Below, piece by piece: positions 46,567 through 55,795 of a stretch of DNA of 64,000 nt. The translations under genes and the position numbers were made by a program. Each line of letters opens with the position of its first letter. Within the stretch, counting starts at the first letter, position 1. The notes under the pieces were generated by a model. The model was not told where the DNA came from and did not search any database. It saw only the letters and a list, made by a program, of their open reading frames with translations. Source of the stretch: Lewinella sp. W8 (GTDB taxonomy: Bacteria; Bacteroidota; Bacteroidia; Chitinophagales; Saprospiraceae); the NCBI RefSeq assembly GCF_004375085.3, contig NZ_SNAQ03000015.1:119504-183503 (forward strand). The letters are read 5' to 3'.

Positions 46567-46998
46567 TCATTCCTGGATTTCGATGATGTAGGCGATCAAT
46601 TCACCCAATTTACCCTTGATTTCGCCCTCGTTCATGTACTCTTCTTCGGAGAAAACCTCTCCCCAAACCGGCATATCGCGCGCACCGTGGGCTTTGGCCA
46701 TTTCTCGGCCATCAATCTGGAAGGCGACCTCCAAAATGGGGAACTCCTTACTTCTTCTGCCCTTCATGATTTGCGTGAGGTCCGCCGGTTGGGTCCCCAG
46801 AGAATCGATGACGATTCCCTTGCCGTCTTCGCCGTGGCAACGAGCACAGTATTTCATGAAGTGAGCTTCCCCAGCCTCGGCCTGCTTGGCGAAGGAACCG
46901 TCGGGGGCGGGTTCGGTGCAGGAATGAAGGATAAAAAAGAGTCCTGCCGTAAGCAGAAAGGCAAAAATGGTCTGAAGTTTAGATGGCAGCTTAAGCAT
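46567..46998 (-). CDS. Class I cytochrome c lipoprotein
   Basis: 143 residues. Lipobox at Cys27 (FFILHSC), heme-binding CARCH (51-55) and a likely axial Met in ARDMPVWGE near the C-terminus. An electron carrier tethered in the periplasm. It is not next to an oxidase or dehydrogenase gene, so its partner is unknown. Confidence 0.9.
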   Translation of the reverse strand: MLKLPSKLQTIFAFLLTAGLFFILHSCTEPAPDGSFAKQAEAGEAHFMKYCARCHGEDGKGIVIDSLGTQPADLTQIMKGRRSKEFPILEVAFQIDGREMAKAHGARDMPVWGEVFSEEEYMNEGEIKGKLGELIAYIIEIQE

Positions 46999-47171
46999 GG
47001 CGTTTCGGAAACTAAATGGGTGATAAGATGAAGGACAGGCCGCAGGTGACCACGACTATTCCTCCTGGTTCAGCACCCAAATTAGTTCCTGAAAAAACCG
47101 ATAAATACCAACAAGATCATTCCCGTTGGTGCAATTTGTCATTGTTTTGTCAACGGCCGAGAAAGGCCAGA

Positions 47172-48581
47172 TCAAGCAAACAGCGCTTCGTAGAGTTCCC
47201 GCACCGTACTCAGGGTATGAATCCGGATGCCGTAGCGGTCGGGGTCCAGGCCCTTGACGTTGTATTTGCTGACGTAGATGGCCCGAAAACCAAGGCGATC
47301 CGCCTCCTGGATGCGCTGTTCGATCCGGGTTACGGCCCGAATTTCCCCACTGAGGCCAACCTCCCCGGCGAAGCAGACGTTCGGCGGTACGTTTACGTCC
47401 ATGGCACTGGACAGCAGGGCCGCGATAATGCTCAGGTCAATGGCGGGGTCATCGACTCGCAGTCCTCCAGCGATATTGAGAAAGACGTCCTGGTTGCCAA
47501 GCGGGAGACCAGCTCGTTTTTCCAGCACGGCCAGCAACATGGATAGGCGCCGAAGGTCAAAGCCGGTGGCACTGCGCTGGGGCGTCCCGTAGACGGCCGT
47601 GCTCACCAGCGCCTGCACTTCCACCAGCATTGGGCGCATCCCCTCCAGCGTAGCACAGACGGCGGAACCGGACAGCTGCTCATCCCGTTCGCTAAGCAGT
47701 AATTCGCTGGGGTTCGTGACTTCCCGGAGCCCGGAGGAATCCATCTGGTAAATTCCCAGTTCGTCCGTACTCCCGAAGCGATTTTTCAGTGTCCGCAGGA
47801 TTCGGTAGGTATAATTTCGGTCCCCCTCAAACTGCAGCACGGCATCGACGATGTGTTCCAGCAGTTTGGGGCCGGCAATGCTGCCTTCTTTGGTGATGTG
47901 ACCGATCAGGAAGGTAGGAATCCCCGTTTCCTTGGCGAATCGCTGCAGTTCGGCGGCACATTCCCGAACCTGACTTACCGTACCCGCCATACTTTCCACG
48001 TGGGGGCTGGCCAGGGTCTGAATCGAGTCGGCGATGAGCAGGTCTGGCTTCAGGTCCGCCGCGTGTTGCAGGAGTTTATTGGTGTTGGTTTCGGTCAGCA
48101 GGTAACAGTTCTCGGCCTTTCCGCCGAGGCGATCGGCGCGCATTTTGATCTGCTCCTCGCTCTCTTCTCCGGACACGTAGAGGACTTTCTTCCCCAGATT
48201 GAGGGCCAGCTGCAGCAAGAGAGTTGATTTTCCGATACCGGGCTGCCCCCCGAAGAGAACGATGCTGCCCGGCACGATACCGCCGCCCAGTACCCGATTG
48301 AGCTCGGCATCGGGACTGACGAGCCGTTTCACCTCTCCCGCCACCACTTCGTCGAGCGGTACCGGGCGGGGGCCCTTCCCCAGGGGGCCCGCGGCTTTGG
48401 CCGCGGCGCCGGAGCCAACTGATCTCCAGTCCGGTTTCTGCTCTAAACGGTCATTCTTGGTTTTCACCACCTTTTCCTCCACGAGCGTATTCCACTCCCG
48501 GCAGCTCGGACACTGTCCCATCCATTTTGGTGATTCGGCGCCACAGTTGCGGCAGAAGAAGGCGACCTTAACCTTAGCCAT
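47172..48581 (-). CDS. radA: DNA repair protein RadA
   Basis: 469 residues. Zinc finger with cysteines 10, 13, 24 and 27, RecA-like ATPase with Walker A GQPGIGKST (112-120), the RadA-specific KNRFGS motif (266-271) and a Lon-like C-terminal domain. It promotes branch migration in recombination. TATATTTG 22 bases upstream is the likely -7 box. Confidence 0.97.
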   Translation of the reverse strand: MAKVKVAFFCRNCGAESPKWMGQCPSCREWNTLVEEKVVKTKNDRLEQKPDWRSVGSGAAAKAAGPLGKGPRPVPLDEVVAGEVKRLVSPDAELNRVLGGGIVPGSIVLFGGQPGIGKSTLLLQLALNLGKKVLYVSGEESEEQIKMRADRLGGKAENCYLLTETNTNKLLQHAADLKPDLLIADSIQTLASPHVESMAGTVSQVRECAAELQRFAKETGIPTFLIGHITKEGSIAGPKLLEHIVDAVLQFEGDRNYTYRILRTLKNRFGSTDELGIYQMDSSGLREVTNPSELLLSERDEQLSGSAVCATLEGMRPMLVEVQALVSTAVYGTPQRSATGFDLRRLSMLLAVLEKRAGLPLGNQDVFLNIAGGLRVDDPAIDLSIIAALLSSAMDVNVPPNVCFAGEVGLSGEIRAVTRIEQRIQEADRLGFRAIYVSKYNVKGLDPDRYGIRIHTLSTVRELYEALFA

Positions 48582-48603
48582 AATACGATTTGCTATAAAA
48601 ATT

Positions 48604-48611
48604 CAAATATA
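48604..48611 (-). promoter_or_regulatory. -7 box of radA
   Basis: TATATTTG on the minus strand, exact consensus. Confidence 0.55.
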
Positions 48612-48628
48612 CAACAAAATGTTAGCAC

Positions 48629-49558
48629 CTAGTTCCCCTTACTCCTCCCGATGAGTACCACGCCGGAGATGATCAGGAAGGCCCCCAAACCCTGCACCAG
48701 GTTCAGGCTTTCTCCGAGCACAAAGTATTCCAGGACAATGGTGGCTACGGGGCCGATGGCCCCAACGATGGCCGCATCTCCGGCCCCCAGGCGGCGAATC
48801 CCCTCCGTCATGAGGTAACTCGGGATCACGGTGCAAAATACGGCCATAATGAGACCGTAAACGTACACCATATAATGCAGGCCCAACAGGGGCGCTCCGG
48901 AGAAGAAAACATGGGTTAGTACGGCAACACTGGCCACCACCAGCGCCATACTGGTGAAGCGAATACTTCCCAGCCGGGGCGCCAGCCGGCCACTTCCGAT
49001 CACGAAGGCCGAATACAGCAGGGCGCTCAGCAGAATCAATCCTGCCCCCAGGGGCAGGTTACTCCCGGCGCTAAAATCAGCTCCACTGAAGGCCAGGGTG
49101 ATTCCCCCGTAGCAGATCACCACGGCAATCCACTGAACGCGTCGTATGGGGACCCCAAAGATCATCAGTTGCAGGACGAGTACCATGGTGGGATAGCTGA
49201 ACAAAATCAGGCGCTCCATCCCCGCGCTGAGGTAGCGCAGGCCGAGAAAATCGGTGTAACTGGCCAGGTAGTAGCCGCAAATACCCAGTAGGACTAGGGC
49301 CACGTAGTCGCCACGCTTTACCTTGCCGTGGGTACTGGAGCGTTCCCGACGGTAGTATCCGATGAGTAAGAAAAGTGGTAGAGAAAAAGCCATCCGGAGC
49401 CCCAGCAGGCTGATGCTGCTCACGGCATACTGGTAGGCTAACTTGATGACGATGGCCTTGCAGGAGAACAGGATGGACCCCGACAGCAGACACAAGAGTC
49501 CCAGTCTTCGGTTCCGAAGGTAAGCGGACTGGTCTTCGAGCGTTAGGGGGTTGGCCAT
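48629..49558 (-). CDS. EamA-family (DMT) transporter
   Basis: 309 residues with ten hydrophobic helices arranged as two EamA repeats (LLCLLSGSILFSCKAIVIKLAY and GAGLILLSALLYSAFVIGSG). The family exports amino acids, metabolites or drugs. The gene lies 47 bp beyond the radA start, and radA reads on in the same direction. Substrate unknown. Confidence 0.88.
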   Translation of the reverse strand: MANPLTLEDQSAYLRNRRLGLLCLLSGSILFSCKAIVIKLAYQYAVSSISLLGLRMAFSLPLFLLIGYYRRERSSTHGKVKRGDYVALVLLGICGYYLASYTDFLGLRYLSAGMERLILFSYPTMVLVLQLMIFGVPIRRVQWIAVVICYGGITLAFSGADFSAGSNLPLGAGLILLSALLYSAFVIGSGRLAPRLGSIRFTSMALVVASVAVLTHVFFSGAPLLGLHYMVYVYGLIMAVFCTVIPSYLMTEGIRRLGAGDAAIVGAIGPVATIVLEYFVLGESLNLVQGLGAFLIISGVVLIGRSKGN

Positions 49559-49658
49559 GATGAATACGTGGGGCGAAGGTCGTGACCGACAAGTCGCAGT
49601 TTGGACGGATAATTACCCAACTTACAATCGCTAAATATTGCCCGTAGTCGGTCAGTCC

Positions 49659-50414
49659 TTAGTGAGCGGTGAAGTAGGCGACCAACATTCCGATGACGAT
49701 GACCACAAACTTTTTAAGGGAGATTCCGTGTCCCCGTCCACCATCCGCTTCAAAGAGAATGGTGGTGGAAATGTGCAAAAAGCTACCGACGACCAGGGCC
49801 AGCACCCGGTTCTGCCACACGGGATCAATGCTGATGATTTCCCCCAGCCAGGCCCCGATAGGTGACAGGATGGCGAAAAATGCCAAGCACCCCCAGGTAA
49901 ATATTCTGGAATAGCCGGAGTGGAGCAGGAGTAGTCCGAGCGCAAAGGCCGCGGGGATTTTATGGAGCACGATCCCAAAAAGCAGGTGCACGTTATCCGG
50001 GTGATCGTGCGAAGAGTGGTCATGCCCCATTAAGCCCTCCGAAGCGCCCAGGGGTAAGCCTTCCAGAAGCGCATGTAACCCCAGCCCGATCATCACCCCG
50101 ATGGCGTACCGGTAAGATTGGTTGCGGTGCGTATGGACGTGGCCGTGCTCAACTCCCTGGCTGAGGCTTTCCAGCAGGAGTTGCACGAAGAAGCCCCCCA
50201 GCAGCCAGGCTCCGGTGTGGTAGCCGGGCTGCTGAAAGACCCCCGGCATCAGTTCCATGGCTGCAATGCCCAACAGATAGGCACCACTGAAGGAAAGCAG
50301 TAAGGGCAAATACATCCGCCACCGCTGGCTTTCGTCACGCCCCCGGAGGAATTGTGCGAAACCACCCCCAATGAAGACACTGGAAATCAGCAGCAGGTAT
50401 TGCCAGATGAGCAT
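49659..50414 (-). CDS. ZIP-family metal transporter
   Basis: 251 residues, eight helices. The metal-binding helices carry HALLEGLPLGAS and FGIVLHKIPAAFALG; between the third and fourth helices there is a His-rich loop (VEHGHVHTHRNQ and MGHDHSSHDHPD). Imports zinc, iron or another divalent metal into the cytoplasm. No regulator site was seen. Confidence 0.9.
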   Translation of the reverse strand: MLIWQYLLLISSVFIGGGFAQFLRGRDESQRWRMYLPLLLSFSGAYLLGIAAMELMPGVFQQPGYHTGAWLLGGFFVQLLLESLSQGVEHGHVHTHRNQSYRYAIGVMIGLGLHALLEGLPLGASEGLMGHDHSSHDHPDNVHLLFGIVLHKIPAAFALGLLLLHSGYSRIFTWGCLAFFAILSPIGAWLGEIISIDPVWQNRVLALVVGSFLHISTTILFEADGGRGHGISLKKFVVIVIGMLVAYFTAH

Positions 50415-50578
50415 TTTATAAAGGCATTATCGGTACACAAACGCCGGGCTCCCCCAAAAGTTAAATGCAACAGCATTGCACTTCTCTTTTTTCTGACTTT
50501 CTTCCTCCAATGGGGAGAAAGCTACCCAGTTCATGGCCACAGAAAACTCCGTTGCACCTGCGGTGACGCCAAATAAGC

Positions 50579-51163
50579 TTACTCCACCCTCACATCCGCC
50601 GGATTCCCCGGCAGCCCCCTCAGCCAGCGACGACCCGCCAGGACCACCAGGCAGGCAATCGTGATGCCCAACAGGGCGCCGAAGAAGATATCGGCCGGAA
50701 AATGCTTGCCGACGTAGACCTGCGCCAGGGAAATACTCGCCGCCCAGCCGTAGAGAAGGAATGTAAACGTCCGTGGCTTACCCACCAGCCAGGTCATTGC
50801 CAGCACCTGCGCCAGTGCAAAGTGATTGGTGGCGTGATTGGAGGGAAAGCTGTACTGCCCACCGCAGCTGACCAAAATACGCGCCTGGTCCGCGATGCTG
50901 GCGTCCGCACAGGGCCTTAATCGCCCCACCCAGGGCTTGAGCACGGAGGCCGCCAGTTGGTCCGCAACGGCGATCGCCACGCCCACGCAAAGCAGTAACC
51001 GCAGCGTGGACCGCCAGCCATACTCGCGCAGCAGCAAGACGACCAGAACCAGGTACAACGGAATCCAGGTGGTTTTTTCCCGGTAGGTGGGTAAGACGGC
51101 ATCCAGCCAGGGGTGGGCCAGGCTCTGATTGATAAAATCAAAGATGGCGTAGTCAATTTGCAT
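50579..51163 (-). CDS. PAP2-family phosphatase
   Basis: 194 residues from ATG 51163. Phosphatase motifs in order: KPWVGRLRP, PSNHATNHF and VYVGKHFPADIFFG, separated by membrane helices. In the third motif the usual S-R is replaced by Y-V-G-K. Likely substrate is a lipid phosphate such as undecaprenyl diphosphate or phosphatidate. Divergent from glmM with 112 bp between them. Confidence 0.88.
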   Translation of the reverse strand: MQIDYAIFDFINQSLAHPWLDAVLPTYREKTTWIPLYLVLVVLLLREYGWRSTLRLLLCVGVAIAVADQLAASVLKPWVGRLRPCADASIADQARILVSCGGQYSFPSNHATNHFALAQVLAMTWLVGKPRTFTFLLYGWAASISLAQVYVGKHFPADIFFGALLGITIACLVVLAGRRWLRGLPGNPADVRVE

Positions 51164-51220
51164 ACTGGTGGGCAATATTTGAGCGCAAATATCCATAATC
51201 CCGGTAGGAATCCCCTGGGC

Positions 51221-51228
51221 TATATTTG
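51221..51228 (+). promoter_or_regulatory. -7 box of glmM
   Basis: TATATTTG, exact consensus, 47 bases before the ATG. Confidence 0.5.
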
Positions 51229-51275
51229 CGCCCCCTCATCCGCATCACCAAAAGGATCAGCATCCCCACTACCAT

Positions 51276-52643
51276 ATGCCCCTGAAAAAATCGATTTCTG
51301 GCTTTCGCGGCACCATCGGCGGAAAGCCCGGCACCAACCTCACCCCGGAAGACATCGTCACCAACGTAGCGGGCTACGCCGCCTGGCTCAAGGAGAGCGG
51401 CGCCCCTCCATTGGTGGTCATCGGCCGGGACGGCCGGCCCTCCGGGTCCGTCGTGAGTGCCCTCACCGCCGCGACCCTCCAGAGCATGGGCATTGACGTG
51501 ATCGACTGCGGATACGCCACCACCCCCACGGTCGAAATGGCCGTGACGCACTTCGGGGCCGGCGGCGGCATCATTCTCTCCGCCAGCCATAACCCGGTGG
51601 CCTACAACGCCCTCAAGCTGCTGAATGCCCGCGGGGAATTCATCTCCCACGAAGCCGGCCAGGACCTGATGGCCAAGGTCGCGGCGGGAGACATCACCTA
51701 CGTGACGGTGGACCAACTCGGGAGCTTGCGGACCGATACCACGGCGCTACAGCATCACCTCGATGCCGTGCTTGGCCACCCCCTGGTGGAGGCAGAGGCC
51801 ATCAAAGCCGCCAAATTCAGCGTCGTACTCGACGCGGTCAACAGCGTGGGCGCCGTCTCGATCCCGCCCCTGTGTGAAGCCCTTGGGGTAACGTGTGAGA
51901 TCATGAACGGGGAGCTGTCCGGACAGTTCGCCCACAACCCCGAACCCCTCCCCCAGCACCTGGAGGGCCTGATGGAGGCTATGAAATCGCCCGGCAAGGA
52001 CCTCGGCATTGCCGTGGACCCCGACGTAGACCGTTTGGCCCTGGTCGGTCCGGGCGGCCGCTGGATCGGGGAAGAATATACCCTGGCCACCGTGGCGGAT
52101 TACGTACTGCAACGGGAACCCGGTCCGGTGGTCAGCAACCTCAGCAGCAGCCGTTGCGTGGCGGACGTGGCGGCCCGCTACGGCCAGCCCTATTATGCCT
52201 CGGCCGTCGGGGAGGTAAACGTGGTCAACAAAATGAAGGCGGTTAGTGCCACCATCGGCGGAGAGGGCAACGGCGGCATCATTGACCCGCGACTCCATTA
52301 CGGCCGGGACTCCCTGATCGGCCTGGCCCTCGTACTCAGCCACCTGGCCACCTCCGGACAATCCATTAACGCCCTGCGGGACAGCTACCCGCACTACGAG
52401 ATGGTCAAGGACAAAGTGGACGTCGACGCTGACTTTGACCTCAGCGCCGCCTTCGCCCGCGTCAAAGAACAATTCCCGGACGTTAAGCGCAGCGAAATTG
52501 ACGGCCTCAAACTGGACTTCCCCGATGGCTGGGTGCACCTCCGCGCTTCCAATACCGAACCAATCGTACGGGTATACTCCGAAGCGCCGACCGCGGAGCG
52601 GGCGCGGGAGCTGGCCGCAGGGGTTAAGGGGTTGGTTTATTAG
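51276..52643 (+). CDS. glmM: Phosphoglucosamine mutase
   Basis: 455 residues of the alpha-D-phosphohexomutase family. Active serine Ser104 in LSASHNPVAYN, magnesium loop DPDVDRL, sugar loop GEGNGG and phosphate site RASNTEPIVRVYSE. It converts glucosamine-6-phosphate, made by GlmS, to the 1-phosphate. Related hexose mutases cannot be fully excluded, but the N-terminal SISGFRGTIGG favours GlmM. Confidence 0.9.
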   Translation: MPLKKSISGFRGTIGGKPGTNLTPEDIVTNVAGYAAWLKESGAPPLVVIGRDGRPSGSVVSALTAATLQSMGIDVIDCGYATTPTVEMAVTHFGAGGGIILSASHNPVAYNALKLLNARGEFISHEAGQDLMAKVAAGDITYVTVDQLGSLRTDTTALQHHLDAVLGHPLVEAEAIKAAKFSVVLDAVNSVGAVSIPPLCEALGVTCEIMNGELSGQFAHNPEPLPQHLEGLMEAMKSPGKDLGIAVDPDVDRLALVGPGGRWIGEEYTLATVADYVLQREPGPVVSNLSSSRCVADVAARYGQPYYASAVGEVNVVNKMKAVSATIGGEGNGGIIDPRLHYGRDSLIGLALVLSHLATSGQSINALRDSYPHYEMVKDKVDVDADFDLSAAFARVKEQFPDVKRSEIDGLKLDFPDGWVHLRASNTEPIVRVYSEAPTAERARELAAGVKGLVY

Positions 52644-52869
52644 ATTTTTGACGGGTTGTGCGGCGGAGTCCTTACCGGTATCAAGTCATAGTGAAAATCA
52701 CTTTCCACTACCCGAATTCCCCTACCGCGATTCGTCAGACAAACTTTATATTGACTACGTCAGAAATAAAGAATTTGTCGGACGACCGCTAAGAGATAGG
52801 GGTAAAGATTTTTGACTTTCCTACCCACTACCTATCTATCCACTACCCGCTACCATTCTACCCACTACC

Positions 52870-54960
52870 CTACTCCTCCTCCGGATACGCAATCCGCACG
52901 TGATGAATACTCTTGAGGATGTTGCGGAAGACGCCCCGACAGGCCTCCAGTTCGCGGAAACTCAACCGGCTTTCTTCCAGCTGTCCGCCCGTAATTTTGC
53001 CCCCGATGACGTTATCGATCAGGGTGTAAAGTTCTTCTTCTGAGGGGTTTTTCAGGCTCTTACAGGCGGCCTCCACGCTGTCGGCGAGCATCATGATGGT
53101 TTGCTCCTTACTCGTGGGGCGCGGACCGGGATAACGGAAAAGCTCCTCCTGCTCTTCGCGTTCCGGATGGTCCTTGATGTAGTTGCGGTAGAAGTATTCC
53201 GTACGGGTGGTACCGTGGTGGGTGCGGATGAAGTCGATGATGACCTCGGGGAGGCCCGCTTTGCGGGCCATTTTGATCCCCTCCGTGACGTGACCGATGA
53301 TGATACGGGCACTTTCCAGGTCGTCGATCTTTTCGTGGGGGTTGGGTCCGTTTTGGTTCTCGATGAAGTAACCGGGATTGAGCGTTTTCCCCACGTCGTG
53401 GTAGAGCGCCGCGGTCTTCACCAGCAGGGAATCGGCGTTGACCTCCCGGGCGGCCTGTTCGGCAAGGTTAGCCACGTTCAGGGAGTGCTGCCAGGTGCCG
53501 GGGGCCTGGCGGGCCAGCTTTTCGAGTAGCGGCCGGTTCATATCACTGAGTTCCACCAGGGTAATGGGGGAAATGAGCCCGAAGAGTCGCTCCAGCAGCG
53601 GAATAAGTGGGTAGGCCAGCAACACCAGGAAGACGTTGCCCGCGACCCAACCGAGGGTGGGATAGTCCACCGTAAGCCAGTTGCCGCCCCGCAGCAGTTC
53701 CAGCCCGATGTAGCCCACGCAGTAGAAGGCGAAGAGCAACAGCAGGCTGCGGAAGTAGCGCCCCCAGTCGCGGGTATCGATGTCCATAATGATGACCACC
53801 ACCCCGGCCATGATGCTCAGGAAGGTGAAGGGGTAGCCCAGGGTGGTCAGGAAGCTGGCGATGAGCACCACGGCCACGTGGACGAAGAAGGCCAGGCGTT
53901 CGGAAAAGAAAATCCGGATCACGATGGGGACGATGCAGAAGGGCACCACGTAACTGCTCAGCCCGGGGCTGAGCTCGACCGTCCGCACAATCAGGGCGTA
54001 AAGCACCGGCCAGAGCAGGATGAACACCAGGTTTTTCAGCCGCCCGTAAATCCATGGGAAGAAGGTCCGCAGGTACAGGAAAAGTAACAGAATAACCAGT
54101 CCGCTCTGTACGGCAAAGCCCCCGAAGACGCTCCAGAAGGTGGCCTGAGTACTCAGGTTTTTGTTGTACTGCTGCCGGTAGCTGACCAGCTGGCGGTAAT
54201 CGTCATCGTTTACCACGTCGCCCTGCCGGATGATGACCTCCCCTTCCCGGATCAGGCCGTCGAAGGGACTTACCGCCTGCAGGGCCAGTTCCTGCTCCCG
54301 ACGGGTAAGGGAGTCGTTGTAGAACAGGTTGTAGTTGAGCTTGTCTTCCAGCAGCTCCAACAGGAACTCCGGGGCCTTCAGGTCGGTGTAGAACAGGCTG
54401 TCCTGTAACCAATCCCGGGCGTCTCCCGGGGTGTAGACCTGACCGAGGGTGCGCTGGCGAATCTCGTTGTTGTCGATGATCGTGATGACCGTACCCAGCC
54501 CCTCCATTTCCTCGGCATCCCGGGCCTGGATGATGCCGCGGTTATAGATTTTGTCGAGGGTCTCCAGACCGTAGCGACGGTGTTGTTCGGGTTCCCGGAG
54601 CAGGTCGGGGTTTTCGCCCCGGGCCCGGGCCGTATCGAGCTCGATCCGGAATTCCTTGAGAAAGGCCTCCCGCGCCCGCCGGGCCACGGCGGGATCAATG
54701 CTGTAAACCGGGCTGAAGTCTTCTTCTACTGCCTCGCGATCCAGTACGAGTTGCTGCTCCGTTTTGAGTACGGGAATATCGTAGGGAGCCACCAGGTCGG
54801 CGTAGCGCCAGGTCTGTCCGCGATCAAAGTTGAAGGGAAACTTCAGGTTGTCGGGATAGAGAAAACTGATGACGATGACGGCCGTCAGCCCCAGCAGCCA
54901 GCGCAACAGTGGCTTGGTAGAACTTGATTTTTCCTTAATGCGGGTTTCCTGATCACTCAC
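52870..54960 (-). CDS. 7TMR-HD phosphohydrolase (PgpH-like, c-di-AMP phosphodiesterase)
   Basis: 696 residues. One N-terminal helix, a large extracytoplasmic 7TMR-HDED domain (about 45-270), seven helices (about 275-480) and a cytoplasmic HD domain with the metal pair His521-Asp522 in LYHDVGKT. PgpH of Listeria has this plan and degrades c-di-AMP; that activity here is inference. It is 27 bp downstream of the nth gene and probably in one transcript with it. Confidence 0.9.
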   Translation of the reverse strand: MSDQETRIKEKSSSTKPLLRWLLGLTAVIVISFLYPDNLKFPFNFDRGQTWRYADLVAPYDIPVLKTEQQLVLDREAVEEDFSPVYSIDPAVARRAREAFLKEFRIELDTARARGENPDLLREPEQHRRYGLETLDKIYNRGIIQARDAEEMEGLGTVITIIDNNEIRQRTLGQVYTPGDARDWLQDSLFYTDLKAPEFLLELLEDKLNYNLFYNDSLTRREQELALQAVSPFDGLIREGEVIIRQGDVVNDDDYRQLVSYRQQYNKNLSTQATFWSVFGGFAVQSGLVILLLFLYLRTFFPWIYGRLKNLVFILLWPVLYALIVRTVELSPGLSSYVVPFCIVPIVIRIFFSERLAFFVHVAVVLIASFLTTLGYPFTFLSIMAGVVVIIMDIDTRDWGRYFRSLLLLFAFYCVGYIGLELLRGGNWLTVDYPTLGWVAGNVFLVLLAYPLIPLLERLFGLISPITLVELSDMNRPLLEKLARQAPGTWQHSLNVANLAEQAAREVNADSLLVKTAALYHDVGKTLNPGYFIENQNGPNPHEKIDDLESARIIIGHVTEGIKMARKAGLPEVIIDFIRTHHGTTRTEYFYRNYIKDHPEREEQEELFRYPGPRPTSKEQTIMMLADSVEAACKSLKNPSEEELYTLIDNVIGGKITGGQLEESRLSFRELEACRGVFRNILKSIHHVRIAYPEEE

Positions 54961-54987
54961 GCGGTAAAAATAACGCGCAACAACGGC

Positions 54988-55650
54988 TTAACGGCGGTTG
55001 CGCTGGTTTTCCTCCTTTCGCAACAGGGACCGGCGACCGTATTGGCTGCAGATCGGGCAGTCCAGCATGGTGTGTCCGCGGGCCGGACAGTATTCCCGGC
55101 CGAAGAAAATGATCTGCAGGTGCAGCTTATTCCAGCGGTCCTCCGGAAAGAGCCGTTTGAGGTCGCGCTCGGTGGTTTCCACGTTTTTACCCGTGGACAG
55201 CGCCCAGCGGTAGGCCAATCGGTGAATGTGGGTATCGACGGGAAAGGCCGGCACGCCAAAGGCCTGGCTCATTACCACCGAGGCGGTCTTGTGGCCCACG
55301 CCGGGCAGGGATTCCAGGACGTCCCAGTCGGGAGGGACTTCCCCACCGTAATCCTCCGTCAGAATCCGGCTCAACTCCTTGATGGCCTTACTCTTGCGGG
55401 GGGAAAGGCCACAGGGACGGATGATCTCGCGGATGTCCTCTACCGGCACGTGCATCATTTCCTCCGGTTTGTCGGTCAGCGCCCACAGCGAAGGCGTCAC
55501 CTGGTTGACGCGCACGTCGGTGCACTGGGCGGACAGCAGCACGGCCACCAGCAGGGTATAAGGGTCGTGATGATCCAGGGGAACGGGAACCTCGGGATAA
55601 AACTCCTCGAGTTGGTGCATGATGGCCGTAGCCTTCTCTTGTTTGGTCAT
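54988..55650 (-). CDS. nth: Endonuclease III
   Basis: 220 residues. Removes oxidised pyrimidines and cuts the strand. The helix-hairpin-helix LPGVGHKTASVV carries catalytic Lys121 and VDTHIHR carries Asp139. The C-terminal cluster region has only three cysteines, Cys188, Cys198 and Cys201 (spacing x9, x2), where the classical [4Fe-4S] loop has four (x6, x2, x5). The start at ATG 55650 follows a -7 box by four bases. Confidence 0.93.
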   Translation of the reverse strand: MTKQEKATAIMHQLEEFYPEVPVPLDHHDPYTLLVAVLLSAQCTDVRVNQVTPSLWALTDKPEEMMHVPVEDIREIIRPCGLSPRKSKAIKELSRILTEDYGGEVPPDWDVLESLPGVGHKTASVVMSQAFGVPAFPVDTHIHRLAYRWALSTGKNVETTERDLKRLFPEDRWNKLHLQIIFFGREYCPARGHTMLDCPICSQYGRRSLLRKEENQRNRR

Positions 55651-55654
55651 GGGG

Positions 55655-55662
55655 CAAAGATA
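55655..55662 (-). promoter_or_regulatory. -7 box of nth operon
   Basis: TATCTTTG on the minus strand, exact consensus, four bases before the ATG. Confidence 0.6.
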
Positions 55663-55673
55663 AATCAGTTGTT

Positions 55674-55789
55674 GGGCGACGCTGCGCAGGTGCCGTGGTT
55701 CCGGGATTCGGCGGAGACAAGGCATGCCTTGTCTCTACCGCATGCCTTGTCTCCACATCCAACGGCATGGCACCTGCGCAGCGTCGCCC
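55674..55789. repeat. Nested inverted repeat containing REP-like palindrome copy 3
   Basis: Outer arms of 21 bp (55674-55694 and 55769-55789) are perfectly complementary. Inside, 55714-55735 is the GAGACAAGG-CATG palindrome seen at 15955 and 44004, followed by a half-site at 55740-55754. The whole could fold into a cruciform and fills the nth to yjjG-like spacer. Confidence 0.88.
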
Positions 55790-55795
55790 CAATGC

